From contig NZ_BKCG01000007.1 of NCBI RefSeq assembly GCF_008974325.1, positions 64,001 to 128,000 on the forward strand: a stretch of DNA of 64,000 bases, read 5' to 3'. Origin of the DNA: Patiriisocius marinus. Lineage in GTDB: Bacteria > Bacteroidota > Bacteroidia > Flavobacteriales > Flavobacteriaceae. The number at the start of each line of letters is the position of its first letter. Position 1 is the stretch's first letter. Of this stretch, positions 36,197 to 45,117 are shown one piece after another. A model generated the notes under the pieces. It saw only the letters and a program-made list of their open reading frames with translations, did no database searches and was not told the DNA's origin. A program made the position numbers and the translations under genes.

Positions 36197-36223
36197 CACA
36201 ACCTATTTATGTCCCCGTTTATT

Positions 36224-37063
36224 ATGAAAAAGTTATTATACTTATTTTTTGCTACTTTAATTCTCGCATCTTGTTCTGAGAATATTGAAGATAATCGTCC
36301 TGCATTGCAGGGAGTCATTAATAATGAGTTGTATAGAGCGATCGATGCACAAGCTGTTAGAGGTCTCGATGGTGATTTGACTATAACAGGTTTAACAACA
36401 GGTGATGATTTGACACTGCGTCTTTCTAGTGCTACCGCTGGAACTTATAGCTTAGGTGACGATAGTCCAAACTACGCTAAGTTTACTACTCCCGGTGGTT
36501 TTACATATAATACCAACCCTGATGGTAAAGGTGAAGTTGTAATTACACGACTAGATCAAGCTAACCAAAAAGTATATGGTTCGTTTGAGTTTGACGCTAT
36601 TATCGCTGGTTTAGATACCATTTATGTAAGAAACGGTGTCTTTTTTGAAGTTCCATACATTCAGCAAACAGAAGAAGATATAAACGATAATCCAGAGATA
36701 ACTTGTTACGCTGGAAATTTTGTAGCGCTTATTGATAATGACCACACTTTGTCTCAAGGATTAAATATTTGTATAACGGCGGTGGCTAATGAAGATCAAA
36801 TTGTAATTACTGCAACTGATCCTGATGAGAAAATTGTTGTTAGAGTACCTGTAACGGCTGGGGTAGGACAAAACCCATTACCTGCAGAAGGATTTAGTGC
36901 TTCGTATACTAATCTAGAAACAATGGTTACTGAAGAGGCAAATACAGGTAACTTCATTGTGTTAAGTCATAACATAAACGCGAGACTAATTAAAATAACT
37001 TTCAATTTTATTACAGATAATCACATAATTGATAGTGCAAGTTTAAATGTAACATATCAATAA
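36224..37063 (+). CDS. DUF6252-like lipoprotein
   Basis: About 279 residues from ATG 36224, which begins MKKLLYLFFATLILASC with the lipobox at Cys17. The longer frame from 36194 overlaps the promoter element, so I rejected it. The mature part has repeated beta-type stretches (LTLRLSSATAGTYSLGDDSPNYAKFTTPGG, then VYGSFEFDAI), like the DUF6252 family of Flavobacteriaceae lipoproteins. The function is unknown. It is a single gene. Confidence 0.75.
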   Translation: MKKLLYLFFATLILASCSENIEDNRPALQGVINNELYRAIDAQAVRGLDGDLTITGLTTGDDLTLRLSSATAGTYSLGDDSPNYAKFTTPGGFTYNTNPDGKGEVVITRLDQANQKVYGSFEFDAIIAGLDTIYVRNGVFFEVPYIQQTEEDINDNPEITCYAGNFVALIDNDHTLSQGLNICITAVANEDQIVITATDPDEKIVVRVPVTAGVGQNPLPAEGFSASYTNLETMVTEEANTGNFIVLSHNINARLIKITFNFITDNHIIDSASLNVTYQ

Positions 37064-37106
37064 TAAGGTAGTGATCTTATTACTCATTTGATTGAGTATT
37101 TATAAA

Positions 37107-37147
37107 ACTAAAACGTTCAGGATTTTTATTCTGAACGTTTTTTTTTG
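37107..37147 (+). terminator. Terminator after the DUF6252-like gene
   Basis: AAACGTTCAG (37111-37120) pairs with CTGAACGTTT (37131-37140), followed by a run of nine T residues. Confidence 0.88.
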
Positions 37148-37238
37148 GTGTAAAACTGTGAACAACTCAACATAACTTTTAACAGAATAAAAAAGTAGAA
37201 ATTATTACATTTACAAAGAGCAGTCTCTGTTTGTTTTC

Positions 37239-37298
37239 TTCGGAAATATTAAAGTTTCAATCACTTTAGGAGGTGTTAAATTCTTAAAATTTCCGAAG
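37239..37298. repeat. Inverted pair of the intergenic motif before dnaE
   Basis: CTTCGGAAATATTAAAG (37239-37255) and CTTAAAATTTCCGAAG (37283-37298) are near-perfect reverse complements. Nested inside and outside them, ATCACTT (37260-37266) can pair with AAGTGAT (37296-37302). The element lies 40 bases before the dnaE ATG. It could be an RNA hairpin or a DNA operator. Confidence 0.55.
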
Positions 37299-37338
37299 TG
37301 ATACAGCTGCTCAATCCTCTTTAATTCTATATTTATTT

Positions 37339-40300
37339 ATGTACTTAATCTTTGATACTGAAACTACTGGACTGCCACGTAATTGGAACGCGCCGTTAAC
37401 AGATAGTGATAATTGGCCTCGTTGTATACAGATTGCTTGGCAACTGCATGATGCAATGGGTAACGTTATGGAGCATCAAGATTATTTAGTACAACCAGAG
37501 GGATTTAATATTCCTTTCGATGCTGAAAAAATTCACGGAATTTCAACAGAGCTAGCCCAACAAAAAGGTGTTACGCTAGATCAAATGATGACGAAGTTTC
37601 AAGAGGCATTAACTAAAACTAAATTTTTAGTAGGACAAAATGTTGGGTTCGATCTCAATATTATGGGAGCCGAGTTTTTACGTTTAGGAATAGAAAACCC
37701 GCTTCCCGAATTTCCTGTACTTGATACTTGTACTGAAACTACAGCACAATTATGTCAAATTCCTGGAGGACGTGGAGGTAAATTTAAATTACCAACACTT
37801 ACAGAGTTGCATACCTTTTTATTCAATGAAGGTTTTGGAGAGGCGCATAATGCTACGGCAGATGTGGAGGCAACTACACGTTGTTTTTTAGAATTAGTAC
37901 GTCGTCAATTATACACCATTGAAGAGCTTGATGTACAGCCAGATTATTTTGAAAATTTCAGCAAGGAAAACCCAAAAGAAATTGAAATAATTGGGCTCAA
38001 ACACATCAACCTTAAAAAGGCTTCAGAGAAAATTAGGAAGCAGTTAGAGGCAACTAAAATAGTTGATGAGATTTCAACGAAAGAGCTTGAAGAAAACATT
38101 GCAAATCTTGAAGATGTTCCTTTTGCTCATTTACACAACCACTCACAATATTCCATTTTACAATCTACATCTAGCACGCAAGATCTAGTAAATGCTGCAG
38201 TTGCAGATAATCAACCAGCAGTTGCTATTACTGATAGTGGGAATATGATGGGTGCCTTTCACTTTACACGTTCAGTAAATAATTATAATAAAAGTCTTGA
38301 TGATGCTTATAAGGAGGCATTAGCGGCATATGATGCTGTGGATGATACGGCAACAGATTTTGATGGAGAAGTGCCAGATAAACCTGAGAAACCTACGCAT
38401 TTAAAAGCTGTTGTTGGTTGTGAGTTTTTTGTATGTGAAAATCACTTAGATAAAAGTCAAAAGGATAATGGTTATCAAATTATTCTTATTGCTAAAAACA
38501 AAAAAGGATATCATAATTTAGCGAAACTTTCGAGTATAGCATATACACAAGGGTTCTATTATGTACCTAGAATTGATAGGAAAATTATTGAAGAATATAA
38601 AGAGGATGTAATTGTACTTTCTGGTGGAATGTATGGTGAAATCTCAAGCAAGTTATTGAACATAGGTGAGAAGCAAGCTGAAGAAGCTTTGCTTTATTGG
38701 AAAGAAGCGTTTGGTGATGATTTCTATTTGGAAATAATGCGCCATAACCAAGAAGATGAGGATAGGATTAATGAGACGTTAGTGCAGTTTTCTAAAAAAC
38801 ACGACGTAAAGTTAATTGCTGCTAATAATACTTATTATATAGAAAAGGAAAGTGCTAATGCTCATGATATATTGCTTTGTGTTAAGGATGGTGAAAAGCA
38901 AGCAACACCTATAGGTAGAGGTAGGGGTTATCGTTATGGATTGCCAAATCAAGAATATTATTTTAAGTCGCAAGACGAAATGAAGTCTTTATTTAAAGAT
39001 CTTCCACAGGCTATTCAAAATATTAGTGATGTTATAGAGAAAATAGAACCTTTCAGTTTACAACGAGATGTATTACTGCCTAAATTTGATATTCCAAAAG
39101 AATTTGAAGTTCCTGAAGATGCAGTTGATGGTGGAAATAGAGGGGAAAATAAATTTCTTCGTCACTTAACATATATTGGTGCAAAGAAACGATATGATGC
39201 CTTTAAGGAAGAAACTGAAGAGCAAAAAGAAGAGCTAGTTAAAATTAAGGAGCGTTTAGACTTTGAGCTAGATGTAATTGAAAAAACAGGGTATCCAGGA
39301 TACTTTCTAATAACAGAAGATTTTATTAGAGAAGCCCGAAATATGGATGTTTCGGTAGGTCCCGGTCGTGGATCTGCAGCAGGATCTGTAGTTGCCTATT
39401 GTTTGTGGATTACAAATATTGACCCTATAAAGTACGATTTGCTTTTTGAGCGTTTCCTAAATCCAGATCGTGTAAGTATGCCCGATATTGATATTGACTT
39501 TGATGATGAAGGTCGAAGCAGGGTAATGGATTACGTTATTGAGAAATATGGTGCAAACCAAGTAGCTCAAATTATTACCTATGGTACCATGGCCGCAAAA
39601 TCTGCTATTCGTGATACTGCTAGAGTACTAGATTTACCTTTGAGTGATGCAGATCGAATTGCTAAGTTAATTCCAAACATGACGAAGCTTAACAAGATCT
39701 TCGCAATGGATGAGAAAACACTTCGAAGTAAATTTAGAAGTGATGAGTTGCCTAAGGTGCTTGAATTAATAGCACTTAGTGATGGAATGGATTTAACAGC
39801 TGAGACTGTGAACCAAGCAAAAATTCTTGAAGGATCTGTTAGGAATACAGGAATACACGCATGCGGGGTTATTATAACACCGGGAGATATAACTAATTAT
39901 GTTCCAGTTGCATTAGCAAAGGATAGTGATTTGTATGTTACACAGTTTGATAACAGTGTAGTTGAAAGTGCTGGATTACTTAAGATGGATTTCTTGGGTC
40001 TCAAAACCTTAACCTTAATTAAGGACACAGTAAAAATTGTAAAACATAAACACGATATATTACTTGATCCAGATACTTTTCCGCTGGATGATGTAAAGAC
40101 ATACGAGTTATTCCAGAGAGGGGAAACAGTAGGGATTTTTCAATATGAATCTGCCGGAATGCAGAAATATATGAAAGAATTGAAACCTACAGTATTTGCA
40201 GATTTAATTGCAATGAACGCCTTGTATCGTCCTGGACCTTTAGAGTATATTCCAAGTTTTATTAGACGTAAAAATGGAGAAGAAGATATAGAATATGACC

Positions 40301-41799
40301 TTCCAGCAATGGAGGAATATTTGAAGGAAACATACGGTATTACAGTATACCAAGAGCAGGTGATGTTGCTTTCGCAGAAATTAGCCAACTTTAGTAAGGG
40401 TGATGCCGATGTATTGCGTAAGGCAATGGGTAAAAAACAGAAAGCAGTACTTGATAAAATGAAACCGCGTTTTATTAAAAATGCAGTAGCGAATGGTCAT
40501 GATGCAGAAAAGCTAGAAAAAATCTGGAAGGATTGGGAGGCATTTGCAAGTTATGCCTTTAATAAATCGCACTCTACGTGTTATGCTTGGATTGCTTATC
40601 AAACAGCTTATTTAAAAGCGCATTATCCAGCCGAGTATATGGCTGCGGTATTGAGTAATAATATGCGAGATATCAAACAGGTTACATTTTTCATGGAAGA
40701 ATGTAAACGAATGGGGCTTGAGATTTTAGGTCCAGATGTAAATGAGTCTTTTTACAAATTTTCTGTAAACGATAGAGGAGCTGTTCGTTTTGGTATGGGA
40801 GCGATTAAAGGGGTTGGTGAAGGAGCTGTCGCTACAATAGTTGAGAATAGAAAAGAAGAAAGATATAAGTCAATCTTTGATTTGGCAAAACGAATTGATT
40901 TAAGAGCAGCAAATAAAAAAGCATTTGAAAATCTAGTACTAGCTGGAGGATTTGATAGTTTTGAGCATAATCGATCACAGTATATGCACGATGAGGGAGA
41001 TGGGACTCCATTTTTTGAAAAGGTGTTAAAGTATGCTGCAAAATATCAAGAAACCGAAAATAGCAGTCAAGTAAGCCTCTTTGGTGGAAGTAGCGAAGTC
41101 CAAATTCCTGAACCAGTTGTGCCACCTTGTGAAACTTGGGGTACAATGAAAAAACTAAAACAAGAGCGCGAAGTTGTAGGTGTTTATATCTCCGGACATC
41201 CGCTAGATGATTTTAAAATTGAAATGCGCTCATTTACAAATTGTCAAGTTTCCGATTTTAATGAACTGGAACGCCATGTAGGTAAAGAGCTTAGTTTTGG
41301 AGGAGTAGTAAGTGATGTCCAGCATCGTGAAAGTAAGCAGGGTAAAGGTTGGGCAATATTTACGATTGAAGATTATAACGATAGTTATGAGTTCAAAATA
41401 TTTGGCGAGGAGTATTTAAAACTTCGACACTTTTTAGTTCCTAATAGTTTTATACACGCCCGAGTTTATGTTAAAGACGGTTGGGTAAATCGCGATACAG
41501 GAAAGAAAAGTGAGCCTAGAATGCAATATAATGGCATGCAATTGTTGCACGATGTAATGGAGAGCAATGCTAAAAAATTGACCCTTCAAATGCCTATTGA
41601 GCAATTACAAGAAAAAGAATTAAAATTTCTTACCGAAACGTTAACGGCTCATAAAGGTGATCGTCCATTATACTTTACCATATATCAAATGGAAGAAAAA
41701 GTGAAGTTGCAAATGCCAAGTAGGACTCATAAAATTAAAATATCTAATGAGCTCATTGAGGCTTTAGATGAGCAGCAAATAAAATGGCGACTGAACTAA
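37339..41799 (+). CDS. dnaE: DNA polymerase III alpha with fused N-terminal proofreading exonuclease
   Basis: 1486 residues, about 300 longer than E. coli DnaE. Residues 1-190 are a DEDDh exonuclease like DnaQ: D6/E8 in FDTETTG, GQNVGFDLNIM, and HNATADVEATTRCF. A PHP domain begins near 261 (PFAHLHNHSQYS). The C-family polymerase palm follows with catalytic Asp residues in PDIDIDFDDEGR (715-726), then the helix-hairpin-helix and OB regions. The fused exonuclease is expected to supply proofreading within the same chain. It is the replicative polymerase, single gene, with trxA next. Confidence 0.96.
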   Translation: MYLIFDTETTGLPRNWNAPLTDSDNWPRCIQIAWQLHDAMGNVMEHQDYLVQPEGFNIPFDAEKIHGISTELAQQKGVTLDQMMTKFQEALTKTKFLVGQNVGFDLNIMGAEFLRLGIENPLPEFPVLDTCTETTAQLCQIPGGRGGKFKLPTLTELHTFLFNEGFGEAHNATADVEATTRCFLELVRRQLYTIEELDVQPDYFENFSKENPKEIEIIGLKHINLKKASEKIRKQLEATKIVDEISTKELEENIANLEDVPFAHLHNHSQYSILQSTSSTQDLVNAAVADNQPAVAITDSGNMMGAFHFTRSVNNYNKSLDDAYKEALAAYDAVDDTATDFDGEVPDKPEKPTHLKAVVGCEFFVCENHLDKSQKDNGYQIILIAKNKKGYHNLAKLSSIAYTQGFYYVPRIDRKIIEEYKEDVIVLSGGMYGEISSKLLNIGEKQAEEALLYWKEAFGDDFYLEIMRHNQEDEDRINETLVQFSKKHDVKLIAANNTYYIEKESANAHDILLCVKDGEKQATPIGRGRGYRYGLPNQEYYFKSQDEMKSLFKDLPQAIQNISDVIEKIEPFSLQRDVLLPKFDIPKEFEVPEDAVDGGNRGENKFLRHLTYIGAKKRYDAFKEETEEQKEELVKIKERLDFELDVIEKTGYPGYFLITEDFIREARNMDVSVGPGRGSAAGSVVAYCLWITNIDPIKYDLLFERFLNPDRVSMPDIDIDFDDEGRSRVMDYVIEKYGANQVAQIITYGTMAAKSAIRDTARVLDLPLSDADRIAKLIPNMTKLNKIFAMDEKTLRSKFRSDELPKVLELIALSDGMDLTAETVNQAKILEGSVRNTGIHACGVIITPGDITNYVPVALAKDSDLYVTQFDNSVVESAGLLKMDFLGLKTLTLIKDTVKIVKHKHDILLDPDTFPLDDVKTYELFQRGETVGIFQYESAGMQKYMKELKPTVFADLIAMNALYRPGPLEYIPSFIRRKNGEEDIEYDLPAMEEYLKETYGITVYQEQVMLLSQKLANFSKGDADVLRKAMGKKQKAVLDKMKPRFIKNAVANGHDAEKLEKIWKDWEAFASYAFNKSHSTCYAWIAYQTAYLKAHYPAEYMAAVLSNNMRDIKQVTFFMEECKRMGLEILGPDVNESFYKFSVNDRGAVRFGMGAIKGVGEGAVATIVENRKEERYKSIFDLAKRIDLRAANKKAFENLVLAGGFDSFEHNRSQYMHDEGDGTPFFEKVLKYAAKYQETENSSQVSLFGGSSEVQIPEPVVPPCETWGTMKKLKQEREVVGVYISGHPLDDFKIEMRSFTNCQVSDFNELERHVGKELSFGGVVSDVQHRESKQGKGWAIFTIEDYNDSYEFKIFGEEYLKLRHFLVPNSFIHARVYVKDGWVNRDTGKKSEPRMQYNGMQLLHDVMESNAKKLTLQMPIEQLQEKELKFLTETLTAHKGDRPLYFTIYQMEEKVKLQMPSRTHKIKISNELIEALDEQQIKWRLN

Positions 41800-41927
41800 A
41801 TGTAAAATTCAACTAAATTGTTTTCACTTTTGTTGCGTATTAAAATTTTGGCTTTGCTATAAAAATAGTTGATGTGTCTATCGACGATTCTAATATGCTG
41901 GTTGTAAGGTTTGGAACAAAAATTGAC

Positions 41928-41935
41928 TACTTTTG
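41928..41935 (+). promoter_or_regulatory. -7 promoter element for trxA
   Basis: TACTTTTG fits TAnnTTTG, with a TTG 23 bases upstream (41902-41904), and lies 57 bases before the trxA ATG. Confidence 0.5.
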
Positions 41936-41992
41936 TGTATAGATTTATTAACGTTATTTCCTCCGCAAGTAGGAAATCAAAATTTAAAAAAA

Positions 41993-42310
41993 ATGGCATT
42001 AGAAATAACAGACGCAACATTCGAAGAAACAGTATTAAATAGTGATAAACCAGTAGTAGTAGATTTCTGGGCAGCTTGGTGTGGACCTTGCCGTATGGTA
42101 GGACCAATCATCGATGAACTAAGTAATGACTACGAAGGAAAAGCAATTGTTGGAAAAATGGACGTAGATGCAAACCAAGAATTTGCAGCTAAATACGGAG
42201 TTCGTAACATTCCTACAGTATTAGTTTTTCATAAAGGTGAATTAGTAGGTCGTCAAGTAGGTGTAGCGCAGAAAAGTGTTTATGCTGAAGCGATTGACGG
42301 TTTATTATAA
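41993..42310 (+). CDS. trxA: Thioredoxin
   Basis: 105 residues from ATG 41993. The active site WCGPC is at 29-33, and the cis-proline region reads VRNIPTVLVF. It is a general disulfide reductase in the cytoplasm. An open frame extends upstream to 41933 but overlaps the promoter element, and the chosen ATG gives the standard thioredoxin N-terminus. A terminator follows. Confidence 0.97.
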   Translation: MALEITDATFEETVLNSDKPVVVDFWAAWCGPCRMVGPIIDELSNDYEGKAIVGKMDVDANQEFAAKYGVRNIPTVLVFHKGELVGRQVGVAQKSVYAEAIDGLL

Positions 42311-42327
42311 TCGACTATCACATAAAG

Positions 42328-42363
42328 TAAAAAAGACTCGGCAATATGTCGAGTCTTTTTTTT
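42328..42363 (+). terminator. Terminator after trxA
   Basis: AAAAGACTCG (42331-42340) pairs with CGAGTCTTTT (42350-42359), followed by T residues. Confidence 0.87.
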
Positions 42364-42404
42364 GGTTTAAAATTAAGGAGTAAAAATTGATGAGTAGGTT
42401 TAAA

Positions 42405-42420
42405 ACTTCGGAAATTTTAC
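42405..42420. repeat. Copy of the intergenic motif before clpP
   Basis: ACTTCGGAAATTTTAC lies between the trxA terminator and the clpP promoter element. It belongs to the recurrent family. Confidence 0.4.
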
Positions 42421-42467
42421 TGATTGAAGCCTGTGATATTTAATAACATTATAGGACTTAAAATTAG

Positions 42468-42475
42468 TATATTTG
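42468..42475 (+). promoter_or_regulatory. -7 promoter element for clpP
   Basis: TATATTTG matches TAnnTTTG, 82 bases before the clpP ATG. No clear -33 element is seen. Confidence 0.5.
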
Positions 42476-42557
42476 AACGAATAATATGAATTTGACTGTC
42501 TATTTAGGCATACTATTAATGGCTTGATTTAAAGCAAGCGTAGAAATGAAATAAGAA

Positions 42558-43109
42558 ATGAGTACAGAGAAAAAACAAAAAGTTCAAGATAGAATAGAGC
42601 AACAACAATTAGATGACCGCACCATATTTTTATGGGGTCAGGTAGATGATAAAAGTGCGCGTCACGTTGTTGATAGATTAATGTATTTAGATTTGCTTAA
42701 TCACGAAGAAATTAAATTGTATATCAATAGTCCAGGAGGTTATGTAACATCTGGTTTTTCAATGTACGATACTATTAAAAATATTAAAAGTCCAGTTTCT
42801 ACTATATGTACAGGTCTTGCTGCTTCTATGGGAAGTATTTTACTTTCAGTAGGAGAAAAAGGACGTCGTTTTATACAGCCTAATGCTAAAGTGATGATTC
42901 ATCAGCCAAGTGGTGGAGCTAGAGGTCAAGCAAGTGATATCGAAATCACGGCTCAGGAAATTTTAAAAACTAAAGAAGTTAGTGCAAAAATTTTAGCTGA
43001 AAACTGCGGACTCGAATTCGATAAAGTGATGAAGGATTTCCAAAGAGATCATTGGATGGATGCAGCTGAGAGTGTAAAGTATGGTATTGTTGATGGAATA
43101 ATGGAATAA
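42558..43109 (+). CDS. clpP: ATP-dependent Clp protease proteolytic subunit
   Basis: 183 residues of the ClpP serine peptidase family. The triad can be placed at S90 (TGLAASMGS), H115 (MIHQPSGG) and D164 (FQRDHWMDAA). Interestingly, no clpX or tig gene is adjacent, and the sequence diverges from the canonical partner of ClpX, so this is likely a second ClpP paralogue of the genome. It is a single gene between a motif copy and its own terminator. Confidence 0.92.
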   Translation: MSTEKKQKVQDRIEQQQLDDRTIFLWGQVDDKSARHVVDRLMYLDLLNHEEIKLYINSPGGYVTSGFSMYDTIKNIKSPVSTICTGLAASMGSILLSVGEKGRRFIQPNAKVMIHQPSGGARGQASDIEITAQEILKTKEVSAKILAENCGLEFDKVMKDFQRDHWMDAAESVKYGIVDGIME

Positions 43110-43153
43110 TTTATTAGTCAATAAATTTACCAATAGATTAGAATAAAAAGATG

Positions 43154-43187
43154 TTGCTAAGTGGTTTTATTTAAAATCACTTAGCAA
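43154..43187 (+). terminator. Terminator after clpP
   Basis: TTGCTAAGTG (43154-43163) pairs with CACTTAGCAA (43178-43187). The stem extends inward through TTTT/AAAA with one wobble. Confidence 0.72.
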
Positions 43188-43211
43188 TTTATTATAAAAC
43201 TATCCCGAAGG

Positions 43212-44141
43212 ATGAATATAGAAAAAGAAATAAATGAAATTACAGGTTTTAAAAATCTGGAGCTTTTAGCGATGCAAGTTGTTGAGGGGTTTATTTCTGG
43301 TTTGCATAAGTCCCCTTTCCACGGGTTTTCAGCTGAGTTTGCTGAGCACAAAATTTATAATAATGGTGAGAGTACTAAACATATTGACTGGAAATTATAT
43401 GCCAAAACTGATAAGTTGTACACCAAGCGTTATGAAGAAGAAACTAATTTACGTTGTCATTTAATATTAGATAACAGTAGTTCTATGCATTATCCCTCTA
43501 TGAAAGAGATGGATATTCATCATTTAAATAAAATTGGTTTTTCTGCACTTGCTTCTGCTGCTATTATGAATTTAATGAAAAGGCAGCGTGATGCAGTAGG
43601 GATGAGTATATATAGTGATGAATATGAATACTACGCAAGTGAAAAAGGAAGCGAACGTCATCATCAACAATTATTAAGTAATCTTAATAATGCAATATCA
43701 CAATCACGTGTTTCTGTACAGACAAAAACATACAGTCATTTACATTTAATAGCTGAAAAGTTAAAACGACGAAGCCTAGTGTTTTTGTTTACTGATATGT
43801 TTCAAAGTGATAAAGAAGAAGAGAAGCTTTTTGAAGCTTTACAGCATTTAAAATATAATAAGCACGAGGTTGTTTTATTTCACACTTATGATAAAGAGAA
43901 GGAATTAAAGTTTGATTTTAACAATCGCCCAAAGCGTTTTATAGATGTTGAAACTGGAGAACATGTAAATGTATATGCAGATAATGTAAAGGAAAACTAC
44001 GAAGCAGCAGTTCAATTTTACTTCGATGAGCTTGCTGTAAAATGTGGACAGTATAGAATAAAATACGTTCCTGTAGATATTAATGAAAGCTTTAATGCTA
44101 TTTTGACCACATATTTGGTTGAAAGAGGTAAGTTTGGATAA
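43212..44141 (+). CDS. DUF58 domain protein
   Basis: 309 residues with the DUF58 signature GESTKHIDWKLYAKTDKLYTKRYEEE near residue 55 and a von Willebrand A-like fold with DNSSSMHYPS (about 92-101) as a partial MIDAS. DUF58 proteins are usually encoded beside MoxR ATPases and BatA-type proteins. Those partners are absent here, so this copy is an orphan within the window. The frame is ATG 43212, preceded by GAAGG. Confidence 0.87.
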   Translation: MNIEKEINEITGFKNLELLAMQVVEGFISGLHKSPFHGFSAEFAEHKIYNNGESTKHIDWKLYAKTDKLYTKRYEEETNLRCHLILDNSSSMHYPSMKEMDIHHLNKIGFSALASAAIMNLMKRQRDAVGMSIYSDEYEYYASEKGSERHHQQLLSNLNNAISQSRVSVQTKTYSHLHLIAEKLKRRSLVFLFTDMFQSDKEEEKLFEALQHLKYNKHEVVLFHTYDKEKELKFDFNNRPKRFIDVETGEHVNVYADNVKENYEAAVQFYFDELAVKCGQYRIKYVPVDINESFNAILTTYLVERGKFG

Positions 44142-44232
44142 TATATTTTAAAATTATTTTTATTGTATTCTGTTAGTTTTGAATATTTTAAAAAATCTTT
44201 TTATTTTTTTTTGAATTTTTTTAAAATAAATG

Positions 44233-44263
44233 TTTGTAGATATCAAAGGTAGTTTTATATTTG
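44233..44263 (+). promoter_or_regulatory. Near-consensus promoter for tRNA-Asp
   Basis: TTTG (44233-44236), 19 bases, TATATTTG (44256-44263) matches the Bacteroidota housekeeping sigma consensus closely. Transcription would start near 44270, about 50 bases before the tRNA. Confidence 0.78.
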
Positions 44264-44322
44264 CACTCGCTTGTAGCAATATAAGCAGAGACATGCTAGT
44301 AAAGTCTTTAAAATAGTAGCAC

Positions 44323-44396
44323 GGTCTGGTAGTTCAGTTGGTTAGAATACCTGCCTGTCACGCAGGGGGTCGCGAGTTCGAGTCTCGTCCAGACCG
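44323..44396 (+). tRNA. tRNA-Asp (GTC)
   Basis: 74 bases. Acceptor GGTCTGG pairs with CCAGACC, the D-arm follows, and anticodon stem CCTGC/GCAGG encloses loop CTGTCAC with anticodon GTC at 44357-44359. The T-arm is GCGAG/CTCGT-type with TTCGAGT. Discriminator G; no CCA is encoded. A minus-strand reading frame across it gives the typical spurious SGRDSNSRPPA peptide. Confidence 0.97.
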
Positions 44397-44810
44397 CAAC
44401 TTTTTGATAACACTTCTAAAGTGGTTTAAATCAAAATAAAGATGTTGTGTTGAGTTACTTAAATGTAACTTGTGGTTTAAGAAATTAGACCGATGAGAAG
44501 CTTTATCAATCTTATGATTGGTGGGCTTTTTTTGTTTTAGGGCAGTTTTCAAATCCCTTAATATTTCAGAAACAATCTTACTTATTATTATGTGCAGGGC
44601 TTTCTAAGGCTCGCTAATGCCCATTTTTATTTATAAATTTATTAATAAAGTACTCATTAAAATATTGATTTTTTATTAATTTTTAAATAGCTATCTCTCT
44701 ATTATTTATCCTTTTAGCGTTGATTTAACATTTAGTGTTAATCTATATTAATGTTCTATGAGCTTACTGATATGACAAGTATATTTATGTGAACTTTAAA
44801 TTTTATAGCA
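44397..44810 (+). other. Intergenic region after tRNA-Asp
   Basis: 414 bases, AT-rich, with no gene. They hold a small inverted repeat (AGTTAC-N6-GTAACT, near 44454-44471), a likely terminator (44497-44535), a motif copy CTTAATATTTCAGAAAC (44557-44573) and a weak -7-like TATATTTA (44780-44787) before the small hydrophilic genes. I looked for a copy of the tRNA 3' end that could mark an integration site and saw none. Confidence 0.55.
44497..44535 (+). terminator. Probable terminator after tRNA-Asp
   Basis: ATCAATC (44505-44511) pairs with GATTGGT (44516-44522) with a 4-base loop and one wobble, followed by GGGCTTTTTTTG. Confidence 0.55.
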
Positions 44811-44963
44811 ATGAGTACAGATGAAAAAACACCAAATCAAGACGAGTTAACCTCGAAAAAGGATAGTGCAATAAATAAAAAAGCTAATGAAGCTGATGGT
44901 CGTGAAATCAATCATCAAGTGGAGCAGCGTCGCGATCAACACAAACCTAGAGATAATGCCTAA
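44811..44963 (+). CDS. Small hydrophilic protein 1
   Basis: 50 residues: starts MSTDEKTPNQ and ends DQHKPRDNA. Almost every residue is polar or charged, and there is no aromatic residue or Cys. It looks intrinsically disordered. It is the first of three such frames in a row (gaps of 11 and 14 bases), all ending before one terminator. I do not recognise a family. It could be a stress-related hydrophilin, but nothing in the sequence proves this. Confidence 0.55.
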   Translation: MSTDEKTPNQDELTSKKDSAINKKANEADGREINHQVEQRRDQHKPRDNA

Positions 44964-44974
44964 ATTAATAAGTT

Positions 44975-45103
44975 ATGGAAGATAAAAATAAGAAAGATAC
45001 AGATAAACAAGAAAGTCTAAATCCGGATAGAATAAAGGGGCCTCAAAAGGAGAAACATCAAAATCAATACGGAAATCAAGACGAAAGAACAAGAGTCCAA
45101 TAA
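44975..45103 (+). CDS. Small hydrophilic protein 2
   Basis: 42 residues: starts MEDKNKKDTD and ends QDERTRVQ. Only Leu, Ile, Tyr and two Val-type residues are non-polar. A purine-poor but plausible spacing follows the first small frame by 11 bases. Being so short it could be chance, but its place inside a conserved-looking string of hydrophilic frames and its composition argue for coding. Confidence 0.45.
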   Translation: MEDKNKKDTDKQESLNPDRIKGPQKEKHQNQYGNQDERTRVQ

Positions 45104-45117
45104 TTTAAAACTATAAT

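Noticed and set aside
41933-41992. Upstream extension of thioredoxin
   Set aside because: It overlaps the -7 element, and the standard N-terminus starts at 41993.
44323-44396. tRNA-Asp as an integration (att) site
   Set aside because: I found no repeat of the tRNA 3' end downstream and no integrase gene in the window.
44358-44552. 64-codon minus-strand frame across tRNA-Asp
   Set aside because: Its end reads SGRDSNSRPPA, the well-known translation artefact of a tRNA gene.
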